Source of the DNA: a virus
Direction: 5' to 3' (one strand)
DNA length: 40,454 nt
IMG/VR virus record: IMGVR_UViG_3300048091_000435
Location: 1-40,454 of that record
This document shows positions 1 through 8,645 of this stretch, piece by piece. Position numbers and translations under genes: made by a program. Each line of letters starts with the position of its first letter. Positions within the stretch are counted from its first letter, which is position 1. The notes below the pieces were generated by a model. That model was not told the DNA's origin, ran no database searches, and worked only from the letters and a program-made list of their open reading frames with translations.

Positions 1-1434
1 ATGGCAAATGGGATGGGTGGAGTTGCGGTCGCGCCGCAGCCATTTAGTGATGACGACGTGCTGGAAGCGAGCTTCCGCCTGGAAACAGCGACTGAGGGAA
101 CAGAGCCTGCACGAAAGCTTTTCCTGCGAACGTACAGGCTTGTCAACGCTCAGGATCGAATTTGGCATGCACTGCCTGAGAAAGACTGGCCGCTGCTGGC
201 GACCATCCTTCCAAACAGAATCATCATGCGGCCGATCCATATAAATCCGCACGCACAGCGCTACCTGAAGCCCAAGAACGGGCGTTTCACCACGGTCATC
301 TACGTCGATGACCGCAGCGACGTGTTGCCGGATCACGCTGAAGCTGCGGCGTCGCGCATTGACTCGCGCTTAGCCTGGGGCCTCTTTGATCCAGCAAACT
401 ATGGCCTCGGTCTGCACAGGGACCTTGACCCGGTGTGGCAAGTCCTATCGCGGACTCAGCACGCTGAAGTACTCGTGATCAGCCAGCATCCGGAAATGCA
501 CGCCAAAGATGGCGTGATTTCGATTAGCGAGCAGGAGGTCGATAAGCTACGCCGCGCCTTCAATCGGGTCACGACGAACGGCCGTAATCTGATTCGTCAA
601 ACGAAGCAACGCATGGTGCATGACGAAGTGCTCACAAGGCTTGATCCCGAACGATTCCGGCGAGTCGTGCAGGAGAACCAGCCCTTGGTCGAGGTTCGAC
701 GCGAGGGTGCGAAGCAGGCTGCAGCCCGGGAGCGTGCCGAGCGTCGATCCAACGTGCAGGCCGTGCGGAAGCAGCTTGGTGCGCTAGTGATGGAGGCCCC
801 CCAGGCGCTGATGGTTCTGCACGCCGAGATTGAGCGGGTGACACTCGCAAAGATGATCGAGGCATTCAAGGTGAAGCTCGCCACTAAACTCATCGAATCG
901 CACTGGCAGAGCTTCTTTGAGCAGAACAAATTCGTTCTGAGCATGGCCTTTGCGCGTCCCGTCGAGCTAATTCATACGCAATTCCATGCAAAGGGGTCTG
1001 CCTTGACCGGTGCAGGTGCTCAGATCGGCGACTTCCTGTTCAAGGAATATGGTCAAGCTCTAGCCATTGTTGAAATCAAAACGCCGGAGACAGCCCTGCT
1101 ACAGGACGCGGCTTACCGCGGGGAGGAAGTATTTGGTCCGCACTCGAAACTTTCTGGTGCTGTGACCCAAGTGCTGTTCCAGCAGAGCGAGCTTCGGAAA
1201 CGCTGGATGACTCATGTACATGACAACCCGACCCTGCGCCTGTCCGATGCAGATGTCATCAAATGCGTGGTCGTTGCAGGCCGCATACCCACAGATCCAG
1301 CCAAACTGCGCAGCTTTGAGGTGTTCCGAAATGCGTGTAAGGACGTGGACATAGTCACCTTTGACGAACTTCTAGCGAAGCTTGAGTTTCTAGAGAAGCA
1401 ACTGACTCCGAAGCCTGAACCAGACCTATTCTGA
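1..1434 (+). CDS. sduA: Shedu anti-phage nuclease SduA (DUF4263)
   Basis: A 477-residue protein whose last 170 residues form a Shedu-type PD-(D/E)XK nuclease domain. The core is visible as IGDFLF with D344, then AIVEIKTPE with E358 and K360, followed by a Q-containing helix (VTQVLFQQ, Q390); this D, ExK and Q spacing is what the DUF4263 family shows. Residues 1 to about 290 are a variable N-terminal region, with a basic, Ala/Arg/Glu-rich helix near 235-260. Shedu is a single-gene defence system, a nuclease thought to act on phage DNA. The reading frame begins with ATG at the first base of the window, so its promoter is not visible. It is plus strand, unlike the neighbouring ATPase and integrase. 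What triggers it cannot be read from the sequence. Confidence 0.88.
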   Translation: MANGMGGVAVAPQPFSDDDVLEASFRLETATEGTEPARKLFLRTYRLVNAQDRIWHALPEKDWPLLATILPNRIIMRPIHINPHAQRYLKPKNGRFTTVIYVDDRSDVLPDHAEAAASRIDSRLAWGLFDPANYGLGLHRDLDPVWQVLSRTQHAEVLVISQHPEMHAKDGVISISEQEVDKLRRAFNRVTTNGRNLIRQTKQRMVHDEVLTRLDPERFRRVVQENQPLVEVRREGAKQAAARERAERRSNVQAVRKQLGALVMEAPQALMVLHAEIERVTLAKMIEAFKVKLATKLIESHWQSFFEQNKFVLSMAFARPVELIHTQFHAKGSALTGAGAQIGDFLFKEYGQALAIVEIKTPETALLQDAAYRGEEVFGPHSKLSGAVTQVLFQQSELRKRWMTHVHDNPTLRLSDADVIKCVVVAGRIPTDPAKLRSFEVFRNACKDVDIVTFDELLAKLEFLEKQLTPKPEPDLF

Positions 1435-1580
1435 TCCAGGATCCCGCCTGGTGATGCCGGAGTCGCTGAGCCGATCGAGCCCCCGGAACTCCTCAACCAG
1501 GCTTTCGACTCTATATAGCAGGTTCCAATTGGGGGCACTGTCACTGCTATGCTTGAGCTTTCTCGAAAGGAATCGACACC

Positions 1581-1796
1581 ATGCCAAGCGATTATTCACT
1601 GTCGGATGTACTGGAAAGGCTGTTCGAAAACCAGCAGGCCCTAGAGGCGGCCATTATGGAGTTGACCCTGCTGATTGAGGAGCAAGGGGCACAGGAAGTG
1701 GGCGGAAATGTCCGTGGCGCACTGTGGACCATGGGTGAAAACGCCGGTCATATCAAACAAGGCCTGGCTCGATTGAAGAAATTGGACATCGGTTAA
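1581..1796 (+). CDS. Hypothetical 71-residue protein
   Basis: A short acidic, mostly helical protein (LERLFENQQALEAAIMELT, then a Gly-rich turn, then AGHIKQGLARLKKLDIG). It starts at ATG 1581 behind an AAAGGA ribosome site 8 bases upstream. It lies 147 bp downstream of the Shedu gene on the same strand, so co-transcription is possible. No signal peptide, membrane segment or known motif is visible. The heptad-like leucines suggest a small helical bundle or dimer. Function unknown. Confidence 0.55.
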   Translation: MPSDYSLSDVLERLFENQQALEAAIMELTLLIEEQGAQEVGGNVRGALWTMGENAGHIKQGLARLKKLDIG

Positions 1797-1832
1797 CCTA
1801 CTGCACACCAAGGCCCGTCGACAGTCATGTCG

Positions 1833-1864
1833 AGGTGAATTCGGTTAACCAGTCCGGTTCACCT
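1833..1864. repeat. Inverted repeat in the 1797-1981 gap
   Basis: AGGTGAA (1833-1839) pairs with TTCACCT (1858-1864) around an 18-base centre, with further partial CGG/CCG pairing inside. There is no T-run on either side, so this is not a clear terminator. It separates the plus-strand small gene from the convergent ATPase gene. The rest of the 185-bp gap shows nothing I can name. Confidence 0.35.
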
Positions 1865-1981
1865 CACAGGCATCTTCAGCCAAAAGCGGATGCTGAACTG
1901 GCGCGGAATCGACTTGACGAGGAGCGAGGCGAAGAAAAGATCACCAGCTAAGAGCTGATGATCTGCTTCGATACGCTCCTG

Positions 1982-3766
1982 CTAATGAGCCGCAGCTGCC
2001 GGTAAGGTCTCGATCATGTGCTTGATTGTGAGGTTGCCGAGCTTCGATCCCAATGCTGAGAAGTTATCTTGATTGTCCCTTAGATGCATTGCGTCGTTGT
2101 ATATAACTGCCAAGAGGAAGTATACCTCTGGAATTATTGCCCCCTTGGACTGAGCGAACTCCAGCTTAGCCACAGTCTTGTGAGTTGATAAGAATTCCTC
2201 GCGGAAAGCTGGATCAATCAGTTCATAGCCAAGCGCCTCAACTCGTCGGCGTACGGCGCTACAAACAGCAAGAGGGTCGAAACTATTATCTTGGATATAC
2301 CGCTCTAATTGCTTTCTGCAGTGCTCAGCAAACTGCGACGACTTTGCCAGAGCCTCAGGCAAGCCAAGAAGTTTAAATTCATTAGATAGGTCTCTGTCTT
2401 CGTGATGAAAATGTAGGAAAAATTTGGCGACCGGATCCTCAATGGATTTGTCACACCTCTTGATTATTATCTTTTCGACACCTCTATCTGCCGCGGCACA
2501 TTTATTTAGATAACAAACTTTTTGATCGCTGAAGGTGAAATTTCTGAAAAGGCCAGGATTCAAATGAGTCATAATCAACGGAAAAATCTGGCGGCCTTCC
2601 GATTTTATTTCTGCGATCATTTGCGTCAGGTAATACTGGCAGGCAACTAGGTTTGCGTCGTCCAGATAATCGAATATTTCATCGATGATGATAATGCATT
2701 TGTTCTTTTTAAGTTTAAGCTTGGCTTTTTTTAATTGAGCCACAAAGCAAATAATGTCGCGCTCACCATTGGAGATTTGATTTGCTTTTGGGAATGTTAC
2801 TACAAGCCCCTCTCCTGTTTCTTTAGGTGTTATGTTCTGCCACGTGCCTTTGAGAGCACTAAAGGTTTGAGCGTATGCGTTTTTTTCGACTAAGTAATTG
2901 GAACGCTCGCCCGCCTTTCTAAAGGTTGGCTTATCTTTGGCGTGAATGTCGGAAATTTGTAGTGCTGCGAGCACATTCTCAATCTCAGTGGGGTAGGCCG
3001 CCCCCGACTCCTTCAAAGCTTTTATGGTGTCGTATACGTAAGCCACAGCCACTACTGCTTCACAATCTTCGGGGGCAATGCTGGCGAGAATACTTGCGGA
3101 GTTACCATTGGCAGAGTTTATTTTATCCTTTAGGGCTTTTATTGTATTGTTGATTCCAACCTGTCCTTGTTTTGAAAAATCAACCTGATTCCAAATCTTG
3201 GCCATCAGGGGGTTATCTGTCAGAAGGTTAGAGATGTTTGGAAGCACCTTTCCATTATTGCCGAAATCCGTTTTGGCTGTGGAATACGAATATGCAAACT
3301 TGGCTGCCGCAGGGATGGTTTTAATGAGAACGACTGGGTGAACTTCGATAGCAGACGTAACAGTAATGGTGCCGCTAATCTTTAGTTTTTTCGCTTTCGA
3401 CACAAGCTGGCTATTAATTACGTGAATGTCGAATATTGCGTCTAGCTCATTTTTTTTGTCGTCCGCTTCCTTTTCAATGGTGGTGCCATCCTGCATTGTG
3501 TAGGTTAACTTCAAGCTTGGCTTAAGGGATTCGTTACCTTTATGGGTGTTATCCTTGTGCAATTCAATTCGCTTCGAATTCAAAGAAGCGAAAGCAGCGG
3601 TAATAGAGCTTTTCCCAAAACCGTTTGGAGCAACAATGAGTGTTGGTTTATTTGGGATGAGTAGGACGTCGAAAGCGGTCTGGTCAATGCCTTTAACATT
3701 GCTTATTGCGATTCTTTCCATTCGCTTGATCATATAGTATCCAATCCTTTCCATTGGTGAAGGCAT
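1982..3766 (-). CDS. SMC/ABC-type AAA ATPase, probable defence protein
   Basis: A 594-residue ATPase of the RecF/SMC/AAA_13 kind. Walker A is APNGFGKSS (residues 46-54), the ABC-like signature is ISNGERD (about 329), and Walker B is IIIIDEIFDYLDD (about 359-371). There is no long coiled coil and no C-terminal TOPRIM motif, so it is neither a Rad50-like protein nor an OLD nuclease. The C-terminal 160 residues are helical, with RRRVEALG near 505 and YNDAMH at 556-561. The gene is much more AT-rich than the phage core and ends 28 bp from the integrase gene, same strand. An internal start (MIKRMERI, ATG at 3733) is possible; the first ATG has GAGG 5 bases upstream. Family relatives often work in abortive-infection systems; here the function is inferred only. 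Confidence 0.7.
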   Translation of the reverse strand: MPSPMERIGYYMIKRMERIAISNVKGIDQTAFDVLLIPNKPTLIVAPNGFGKSSITAAFASLNSKRIELHKDNTHKGNESLKPSLKLTYTMQDGTTIEKEADDKKNELDAIFDIHVINSQLVSKAKKLKISGTITVTSAIEVHPVVLIKTIPAAAKFAYSYSTAKTDFGNNGKVLPNISNLLTDNPLMAKIWNQVDFSKQGQVGINNTIKALKDKINSANGNSASILASIAPEDCEAVVAVAYVYDTIKALKESGAAYPTEIENVLAALQISDIHAKDKPTFRKAGERSNYLVEKNAYAQTFSALKGTWQNITPKETGEGLVVTFPKANQISNGERDIICFVAQLKKAKLKLKKNKCIIIIDEIFDYLDDANLVACQYYLTQMIAEIKSEGRQIFPLIMTHLNPGLFRNFTFSDQKVCYLNKCAAADRGVEKIIIKRCDKSIEDPVAKFFLHFHHEDRDLSNEFKLLGLPEALAKSSQFAEHCRKQLERYIQDNSFDPLAVCSAVRRRVEALGYELIDPAFREEFLSTHKTVAKLEFAQSKGAIIPEVYFLLAVIYNDAMHLRDNQDNFSALGSKLGNLTIKHMIETLPAAAAH

Positions 3767-3794
3767 CTAAGCCTCGCGTTGCTTGTCCGGTTAT

Positions 3795-4961
3795 CTACAG
3801 ATTCAGAGCGTGTTGTAGGATGCTGATGACGTCCGGACCGTCCTCGTTGATCCAGGTGCCATAGTGCTGGCGGATCATGTTCCCATTCGTATGCCCCATC
3901 TGCTCTGCGATCCAGTCAATCGACGCCACCCCCGTCGTCAGCAACTGACTGGCGTAGGTATGCCGGCACTGCCCAGGCCCACGATACCGAACCCCGGCCG
4001 CATTCAAGTGCGCCTTAAAAAACCGATCCCGCACAACAAAGTCGCTCACATGCGGCAATCCGCTTTTGCTGTTCAGAAAAACGAAGTGTAGTTTGTGCTG
4101 CCGCACTGTCTTGTTATCCCGCTCAACAATCTCGACTGTCTCCGTCTTCTTCTTCTGATTAATTGCATTGATCTTGCGCAACGCATCCCATGCCGGCTCC
4201 AGCAGCCGCACCTTCCGCGTCGAACGCCGAGTTTTCGTTACCCGATACGCCCCGCGTACTTTTGAGCGGCGGAAAATTACCGTCCCTCGCTCCAGGTCGA
4301 CATCCTCCCAAGCCAGGGCAATGGTTTCTGAAACCCGTGGCCCAGCCCAAATCATGAACTGCACCATCAACAGCTCCTGTGTGCGGCTGGTTGGCGTTTC
4401 GAGAATTTGTTTGATTTCCGCCCTGGTGAACGGGTCCGGAGCTTCTGGATCAGGCAGGCGAACGAACAATCCTTCAGTCGGATCATGAGCCACCTTTTTA
4501 CGAGTGCGATACAGCCTGAAGACTTGGCGCACGTTGCTGATGATGTCTCGAATGGTCTTGTTCTTGAGCCTCTTCGATAGTGTGTCCTGCACCCACTCCT
4601 GCAAATCCAAATGATCAATCTGGTCTATCTGAACCTTGCCCCAACGCGGCCGGACATGGACCTCTGCTTTGTTGGCGTACCCCCGGTAGGAAGTGGCGGC
4701 AACGCTGTTGCATTTGATCTTCAGCCACAGGTCCAGGTAACAGCCGAAGGTGTTTTCGACCAGTCTGGGCGAGTTGGGAAAATGCCGGCTGTATTCGAAA
4801 GTGCCGGCCTGTATCTCGTACTCGATGATGTTCACCAAGCGCGCGGCATGCTCCCGGTTGGCTGCTGTGTTGCCGCCGGGGACAAGCTCCCGGCACAACT
4901 CGCCATTGAAACGAAAATAGACCCGTACCGAATTGCCACGGGCCTCTACGCCATCTGCCAT
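3795..4961 (-). CDS. int: Phage tyrosine integrase
   Basis: Site-specific recombinase that integrates and excises the prophage. The chosen start (MADGVEARGNSV) gives 388 residues and has GGGGA 5 bases upstream. The frame stays open to 5042, but that extension crosses a hairpin at 5012-5033 and has no protein-like character. An arm-binding domain (about 1-70) and a core-binding domain are followed by the catalytic domain: the Arg in GPRVSETIALAW, a Lys-rich beta turn (KTRRSTRKVRL), the GQCRHTYAS box, and GHTNGNMIRQHYGTWI with the nucleophilic Tyr. The first His of the usual HxxR box is Gly here (GQCR), a change I believe is common in phage integrases of this subgroup. As the last gene of the early leftward operon, its 3' end should face attL. 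Confidence 0.93.
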   Translation of the reverse strand: MADGVEARGNSVRVYFRFNGELCRELVPGGNTAANREHAARLVNIIEYEIQAGTFEYSRHFPNSPRLVENTFGCYLDLWLKIKCNSVAATSYRGYANKAEVHVRPRWGKVQIDQIDHLDLQEWVQDTLSKRLKNKTIRDIISNVRQVFRLYRTRKKVAHDPTEGLFVRLPDPEAPDPFTRAEIKQILETPTSRTQELLMVQFMIWAGPRVSETIALAWEDVDLERGTVIFRRSKVRGAYRVTKTRRSTRKVRLLEPAWDALRKINAINQKKKTETVEIVERDNKTVRQHKLHFVFLNSKSGLPHVSDFVVRDRFFKAHLNAAGVRYRGPGQCRHTYASQLLTTGVASIDWIAEQMGHTNGNMIRQHYGTWINEDGPDVISILQHALNL

Positions 4962-5011
4962 GTGCGTCCCCACGCAATGTATTGAACAACCGACCAGCCT
5001 CCTGGAAGAGG

Positions 5012-5033
5012 AAAGGCCCGTTACCGGGCCTTT
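5012..5033 (-). terminator. Hairpin upstream of int, possible terminator
   Basis: AAAGGCCCG and CGGGCCTTT form a perfect 9-bp stem around a 4-base loop. On the minus strand it follows the 69-residue gene (stop at 5053) and precedes the int start (4961). The downstream tract is only TTTCCTCTTCC, so termination is probably partial, which would lower int expression from the early operon. Confidence 0.5.
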
Positions 5034-5052
5034 CAGGGTCAAGTGTTGCCGA

Positions 5053-5262
5053 TCACTCCTGGCGAAGTAACCAGAACAATCCGGCGCTTTTTCTAGGTCT
5101 TGGCGTTATCCCGGCGTGTTCTTCTTCCGCCCTACGTCGTGCGTTGATCACCTGGCGCGCTTTGCTGCACTTCCTGTGGTTGCCATGGGCGCGGGATTTA
5201 CCGCATTGGTCGCAGATGCCTGTCAGCTCGAGGTTCCAGGGGAAGGATTTCCCGTTGTTCAT
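5053..5262 (-). CDS. Small putative zinc-binding phage protein
   Basis: A 69-residue basic protein with a possible metal site: C17-x2-C20, H26, H29 and C32 (CDQCGKSRAHGNHRKC). Its ATG overlaps the stop of the upstream 88-residue gene by four bases (ATGA, 5259-5262), so the two are translationally coupled. It lies in the early leftward operon just before int. An excisionase/Cox role is conceivable from position but there is no recognisable winged-helix motif. Function unknown. Confidence 0.6.
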   Translation of the reverse strand: MNNGKSFPWNLELTGICDQCGKSRAHGNHRKCSKARQVINARRRAEEEHAGITPRPRKSAGLFWLLRQE

Positions 5263-5525
5263 TCCGCATCCCCCAATAGAGCACGGGTCAGGGCATTGCG
5301 TTGGCCTTTGCGTGTGAGCTTATTCAACGGTTGCACACTGCTGCGACCGTTACGGGATTTGACGGTGGCCACACGGTCATTGATCACGGCGATTTTTCCT
5401 TCGCGAACGCTGAAGCTCACGCTATGCCCGGTACTGCGACCAACGATATAGGTAACGTCATCCCCGACTTTCAAGAGGTTCGTGGTAGCCTCTGTGCCGC
5501 TGCTGCTTGGGTGTTGTGCTTGCAT
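5259..5525 (-). CDS. Hypothetical early phage protein
   Basis: An 88-residue protein. The central part (VGDDVTYIVGRSTGHSVSF to VATVKSRNGRSSVQPLNKLT) reads as alternating strands of a small SH3/KOW-like barrel, and the C-terminal tail is basic. The ATG at 5525 follows AAGGAGCAGCACC, a strong ribosome site shared almost base for base with the next gene upstream (5898). It sits between the P-loop protein and the 69-residue protein in the early operon. No known family is recognised. Confidence 0.6.
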   Translation of the reverse strand: MQAQHPSSSGTEATTNLLKVGDDVTYIVGRSTGHSVSFSVREGKIAVINDRVATVKSRNGRSSVQPLNKLTRKGQRNALTRALLGDAE

Positions 5526-5548
5526 GGTGCTGCTCCTTGGTGGTGGTC

Positions 5549-5578
5549 GGTGTCGGGGAGGTGCAACTCCTCGACACC
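5549..5578 (-). promoter_or_regulatory. Strong mRNA hairpin before the 5525 start
   Basis: GGTGTCGAGGAG and CTCCCCGACACC (minus strand) can form a 12-bp stem with one mismatch around a 6-base loop. It ends only about a dozen bases before the AAGGAG ribosome site of the 88-residue gene and has no T-run. It could be an attenuator, a processing site or a translation-modulating structure in the early transcript. Confidence 0.4.
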
Positions 5579-5601
5579 ACTTTCAATTCCTGCGATTGGT
5601 A

Positions 5602-5898
5602 TCAACTGGCTTTTCGTACCAGGTGAACAATCAAGTCGTCGTATTGCGTGTCCTCTTCGACTGTTGATTGCCATTCCAGAACCGCATCGATCTGTTGGCG
5701 CGTGCAGTCATCAACCAATAGCGTTCGCTGCCCTTTGTGAACCCGGACTTCCATAATTCGAAGCAGTCCGGATGCTGCGTAAGATTCCGCATGGATGATG
5801 CTGGCATCTCTCCCTTCGCTTAAAAGCGCCGCCTCAATCGTTCGCAACTTGGTTGTTTTGCCGGTGGCCATTTCGCCGGTGATGACTTGGATCTGCAT
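5602..5898 (-). CDS. Small P-loop NTPase
   Basis: A 98-residue protein that begins MQIQVITGEMATGKTTKLR, with Walker A GEMATGKT at residues 8-15 and a Walker B-like TLLVDDC near 60. It is shorter than normal kinases or ATPases, so it holds little more than the nucleotide-binding fold. The start at 5898 has AGGAG 7 bases upstream. A start ten codons earlier (5928) would overlap the primase stop but has no ribosome site. It lies directly downstream of the primase-helicase in the early operon, so a replication accessory role is possible, but this is inference from position. Confidence 0.65.
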   Translation of the reverse strand: MQIQVITGEMATGKTTKLRTIEAALLSEGRDASIIHAESYAASGLLRIMEVRVHKGQRTLLVDDCTRQQIDAVLEWQSTVEEDTQYDDLIVHLVRKAS

Positions 5899-5924
5899 GG
5901 TGCTGCTCCTGTGGTTACTGCGGT

Positions 5925-8639
5925 TCATGCGCTCTGAAACACCCAGCAGCGCACGGTTAAGGGTTTGTTGAACATCGCGTTGCCGGCGCTCTGCGAAGCG
6001 CGCACCGCGCTGTACGTGGGCTTGTTGGTTTCCACCAATTTGTGGCTGCGACTCTCCGTCAACAGAGTGCGCAAGGTCTTCAGGTCGGCCAGGTTCTGGC
6101 GGTGCACGCTGGCCAGTTCGGCGAACTCGTTGAGGTTGATGGCGATCAATTTGGGGTCGGTGCTGTGATTTACCTGCGGGCCTTCGCCCAAGCTTTCCAG
6201 GTACTCGTAGACCTCCCAGAATTCAGCCACCAATGGGTGGTCAGCGCTGATTGCGGCCTGACGTTCCAGGGCCATGGCTGTCAGAGCCTGGTGGGTCGTT
6301 ACCACCTGGTTTTCATCGAGCGGACAGACCAGGCACAGGCAGTCGACCAGGGCCATCAACTGGCTGTGGTTTTTAATGATTCGCTCGACGCGGATGTCCT
6401 TGAGCTTGCGCAGACGTTGTTCGTGGACAAGTACACGCTCGGCGAACTTCGCCATGACCTGCGCTTCTGCGCGCACAGCCAGCAGCAGGAAGTGGCTCAG
6501 GTGCTCGACTGGGATCAGGTTCAGATTGTCAGCCGCCGCACGGCTCTCGGTGGTTACTTCCGGTCGCGCAAAATGCGATTTGATAATCCGGGTCAGGATT
6601 GCTTCGGACGCGCTGACATCGGCGTTCTGACTGATCGCAATGGCGCCACGAAACGGCGGCTCGTAGGTTTCGTTACCGCTGGTTTTCATACCCTTGGTAC
6701 CGAGCGTGCCACCGCCGTAGAAGTCTTTCAGCTCGTCCCAGTCGAATCCCTTCGCGTGAGCCTTGTCCGGCTCATTGCGGTCGCCCTCGATCAGCACCAC
6801 CGGCATGTTGGAAACCTGACCCATGGCCCGCTGTCGGCCGGCGCGTGTAGATTTCGACGGGTCAAAACCTTCATGCTCGCGGCCCAGCAGTTTCCAAAGG
6901 AAGGTGAGAAGCGTGGTCTTGCCGGCGCCGGCTTCGCCCGTGACCTCAAGGAACGGAAACGACTTGTACTGCGCGCGGATCTGTTCGGCGAACAGCGAGC
7001 CGAACCAGAACGCCAGGGCAACAATGCCTTTGGCGCCGAAACACAGCCACAGCATCGGCAGCCAATCGCTGTGATACGCCTTGCTGTCGCGCTGAATGTG
7101 CATGGCAATCGACTTCTGCAGCGTCTTGAGCCGCAGTTTGCCGAACTCGAAAAAGTCCTCCTTGTTCACTTCGCTGACGATACCGCTGCGCACAGCGATA
7201 TCGCCGAAAACGTAGCAGCTGTGCTGTTTGCTGTAGCCAATGAAGTCGATGGTCTCCACGGTTTTTAGGCCGAAGAGCTGGTCTTTCATGATCTTGTCGA
7301 GTTGTTGACCACTGCCGGTGAATACGGCACCGGCGGCCATGCTGAGTAGTCGCTTTTTGAATTCGCTGGCGGCGGCAACCTGGCCACCGGTGAAGGTGTT
7401 TTTGACGCTGCCACTGTCGTGTGGGAAATCAACGCGGAAGTAGTACCAGGATTCGTCGGTCACTTCGTTGCGCTGGAAATACAGTGCCTGCGGGTAGCAG
7501 TTGGCGATCTCGACCACACCTCCACATTGACGCAGAGCTTTGTCGCGGCGCTGCTTGTCGTTGAGCAACTGGTCTTCATGGCGCTCGGAGGACTCCAGCG
7601 CTTGCATGGCCTTGTTGAACTTCTCCAGGTCCATCTTGAACCAGTACAACCGACTGTCGAAGCCGAAGTGAAATTCATGGCGCTCGCGCCAGTCGTACAT
7701 CAGTACGCCTTTCTCTGACGCGCTTTCAGCGATCAGAAGGGAGCCGTGGTAGCGAGCCGTGACCAGGTCTTTTTCGACCTGCTCGGTGCGTTGGGTTTCA
7801 TCATCGATGAAGTTCCACCGCTGGTGCAGGTCATTCCAGTCAACCTTGCGGCTATCTGGTTGGGGGATTTGCGCCGCTTCGCATTCGTAGCCCAATGCGC
7901 GGGCCTGACGTACCCAGCGCTTGGTGTATTTATGCGCGCCTGGTTCGTTGTCCAGTGCCCACACCAACTTCGGCAGTTTGCCGCCGCGCTGCCGTGCCAG
8001 CTCTTTCAGCGACTCTTCGGGATAGGCGCCGGATGACATCGCCGATACTGCTGCGATGCCGTTGTGGACCAGAGCAATTGCATCGAAAATGCCCTCGACG
8101 ATCCATAGTTCGGTGACATCCAACAACTCGACGCAGGGCGGGCACCACCAAACACCACGGGGGCTATCGCCGGGTTTGAAGCGGGCTTTCATCTTGCCGA
8201 AACGGTGCGGCCGGTCGATCAGCCGCTCCCAGTAGCCGCCCTTGTCTAAGGCGAAACGCACTGTCGCGCTGCCAGCATTCAATTCGCCAGAGAAATACGT
8301 TTCTTGGGTGAACCAGCCTTGAATCAGATCCAGACGAAAGCCGCGAGCAAACTCCAGGTAGGCACGCGCCGTTGCATTGGGATGCTGTTCGGTCGCCGGA
8401 GCACGTTTGCTCCAGTCGTCGAACAGGTCTTCGTAGATCTCCTTCACGTGCCAGGTCTGGCCGCACTTACCCCGGCCACAACGGATTATCCACGGGTCAT
8501 CGTGGAAGGCGTACAGCTCCTTTTTTTTGCACGCTGGGCATTCGCCTTCGCGCATGTATTTGCCCGCTTTATGCTTGAGGCCGTAATCGGACTGAAGGCG
8601 TTGCAGGATGTCGGCGCGTAGATCGTGTTTCATGTTCAT
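5925..8639 (-). CDS. Bifunctional zinc-finger/toprim primase and helicase
   Basis: A 904-residue replication protein. A DnaG-type zinc ribbon (C34, C37, C54, C59) is followed by a toprim domain (IVEGIFDAIAL near 180 and WALDNE near 226) and a C-terminal ATPase/helicase domain with Walker A GEAGAGKTT near 571. It should synthesise primers and unwind DNA at the phage origin. P2 itself initiates rolling-circle replication with the gpA nickase; this gene occupies that place, and no gpA-like nickase was seen. It begins 7 bp after the stop of the 77-residue gene, and its end nearly abuts the P-loop gene. The first two Met codons (1 and 3) are both possible starts; the ribosome site is weak. Confidence 0.88.
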   Translation of the reverse strand: MNMKHDLRADILQRLQSDYGLKHKAGKYMREGECPACKKKELYAFHDDPWIIRCGRGKCGQTWHVKEIYEDLFDDWSKRAPATEQHPNATARAYLEFARGFRLDLIQGWFTQETYFSGELNAGSATVRFALDKGGYWERLIDRPHRFGKMKARFKPGDSPRGVWWCPPCVELLDVTELWIVEGIFDAIALVHNGIAAVSAMSSGAYPEESLKELARQRGGKLPKLVWALDNEPGAHKYTKRWVRQARALGYECEAAQIPQPDSRKVDWNDLHQRWNFIDDETQRTEQVEKDLVTARYHGSLLIAESASEKGVLMYDWRERHEFHFGFDSRLYWFKMDLEKFNKAMQALESSERHEDQLLNDKQRRDKALRQCGGVVEIANCYPQALYFQRNEVTDESWYYFRVDFPHDSGSVKNTFTGGQVAAASEFKKRLLSMAAGAVFTGSGQQLDKIMKDQLFGLKTVETIDFIGYSKQHSCYVFGDIAVRSGIVSEVNKEDFFEFGKLRLKTLQKSIAMHIQRDSKAYHSDWLPMLWLCFGAKGIVALAFWFGSLFAEQIRAQYKSFPFLEVTGEAGAGKTTLLTFLWKLLGREHEGFDPSKSTRAGRQRAMGQVSNMPVVLIEGDRNEPDKAHAKGFDWDELKDFYGGGTLGTKGMKTSGNETYEPPFRGAIAISQNADVSASEAILTRIIKSHFARPEVTTESRAAADNLNLIPVEHLSHFLLLAVRAEAQVMAKFAERVLVHEQRLRKLKDIRVERIIKNHSQLMALVDCLCLVCPLDENQVVTTHQALTAMALERQAAISADHPLVAEFWEVYEYLESLGEGPQVNHSTDPKLIAINLNEFAELASVHRQNLADLKTLRTLLTESRSHKLVETNKPTYSAVRASQSAGNAMFNKPLTVRCWVFQSA

Positions 8640-8645
8640 CGGGGC

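Noticed and set aside
3756-3763. GGTGAAGG (complement CCTTCACC), a possible attL core fragment next to the ATPase start
   Set aside because: Only 8 bases match the tRNA-Ser core, with no T-loop sequence and no CCA end; this short match is expected by chance.
4962-5042. N-terminal extension of the integrase to 415 residues
   Set aside because: It runs through the 5012-5033 hairpin; a better start with GGGGA and a typical integrase opening lies at 4961.
6042-7268. Long plus-strand frame opposite the primase
   Set aside because: It is a shadow of a GC-rich gene; composition is Val/Gln/Gly-rich with no domain, and the opposite strand has clear motifs.
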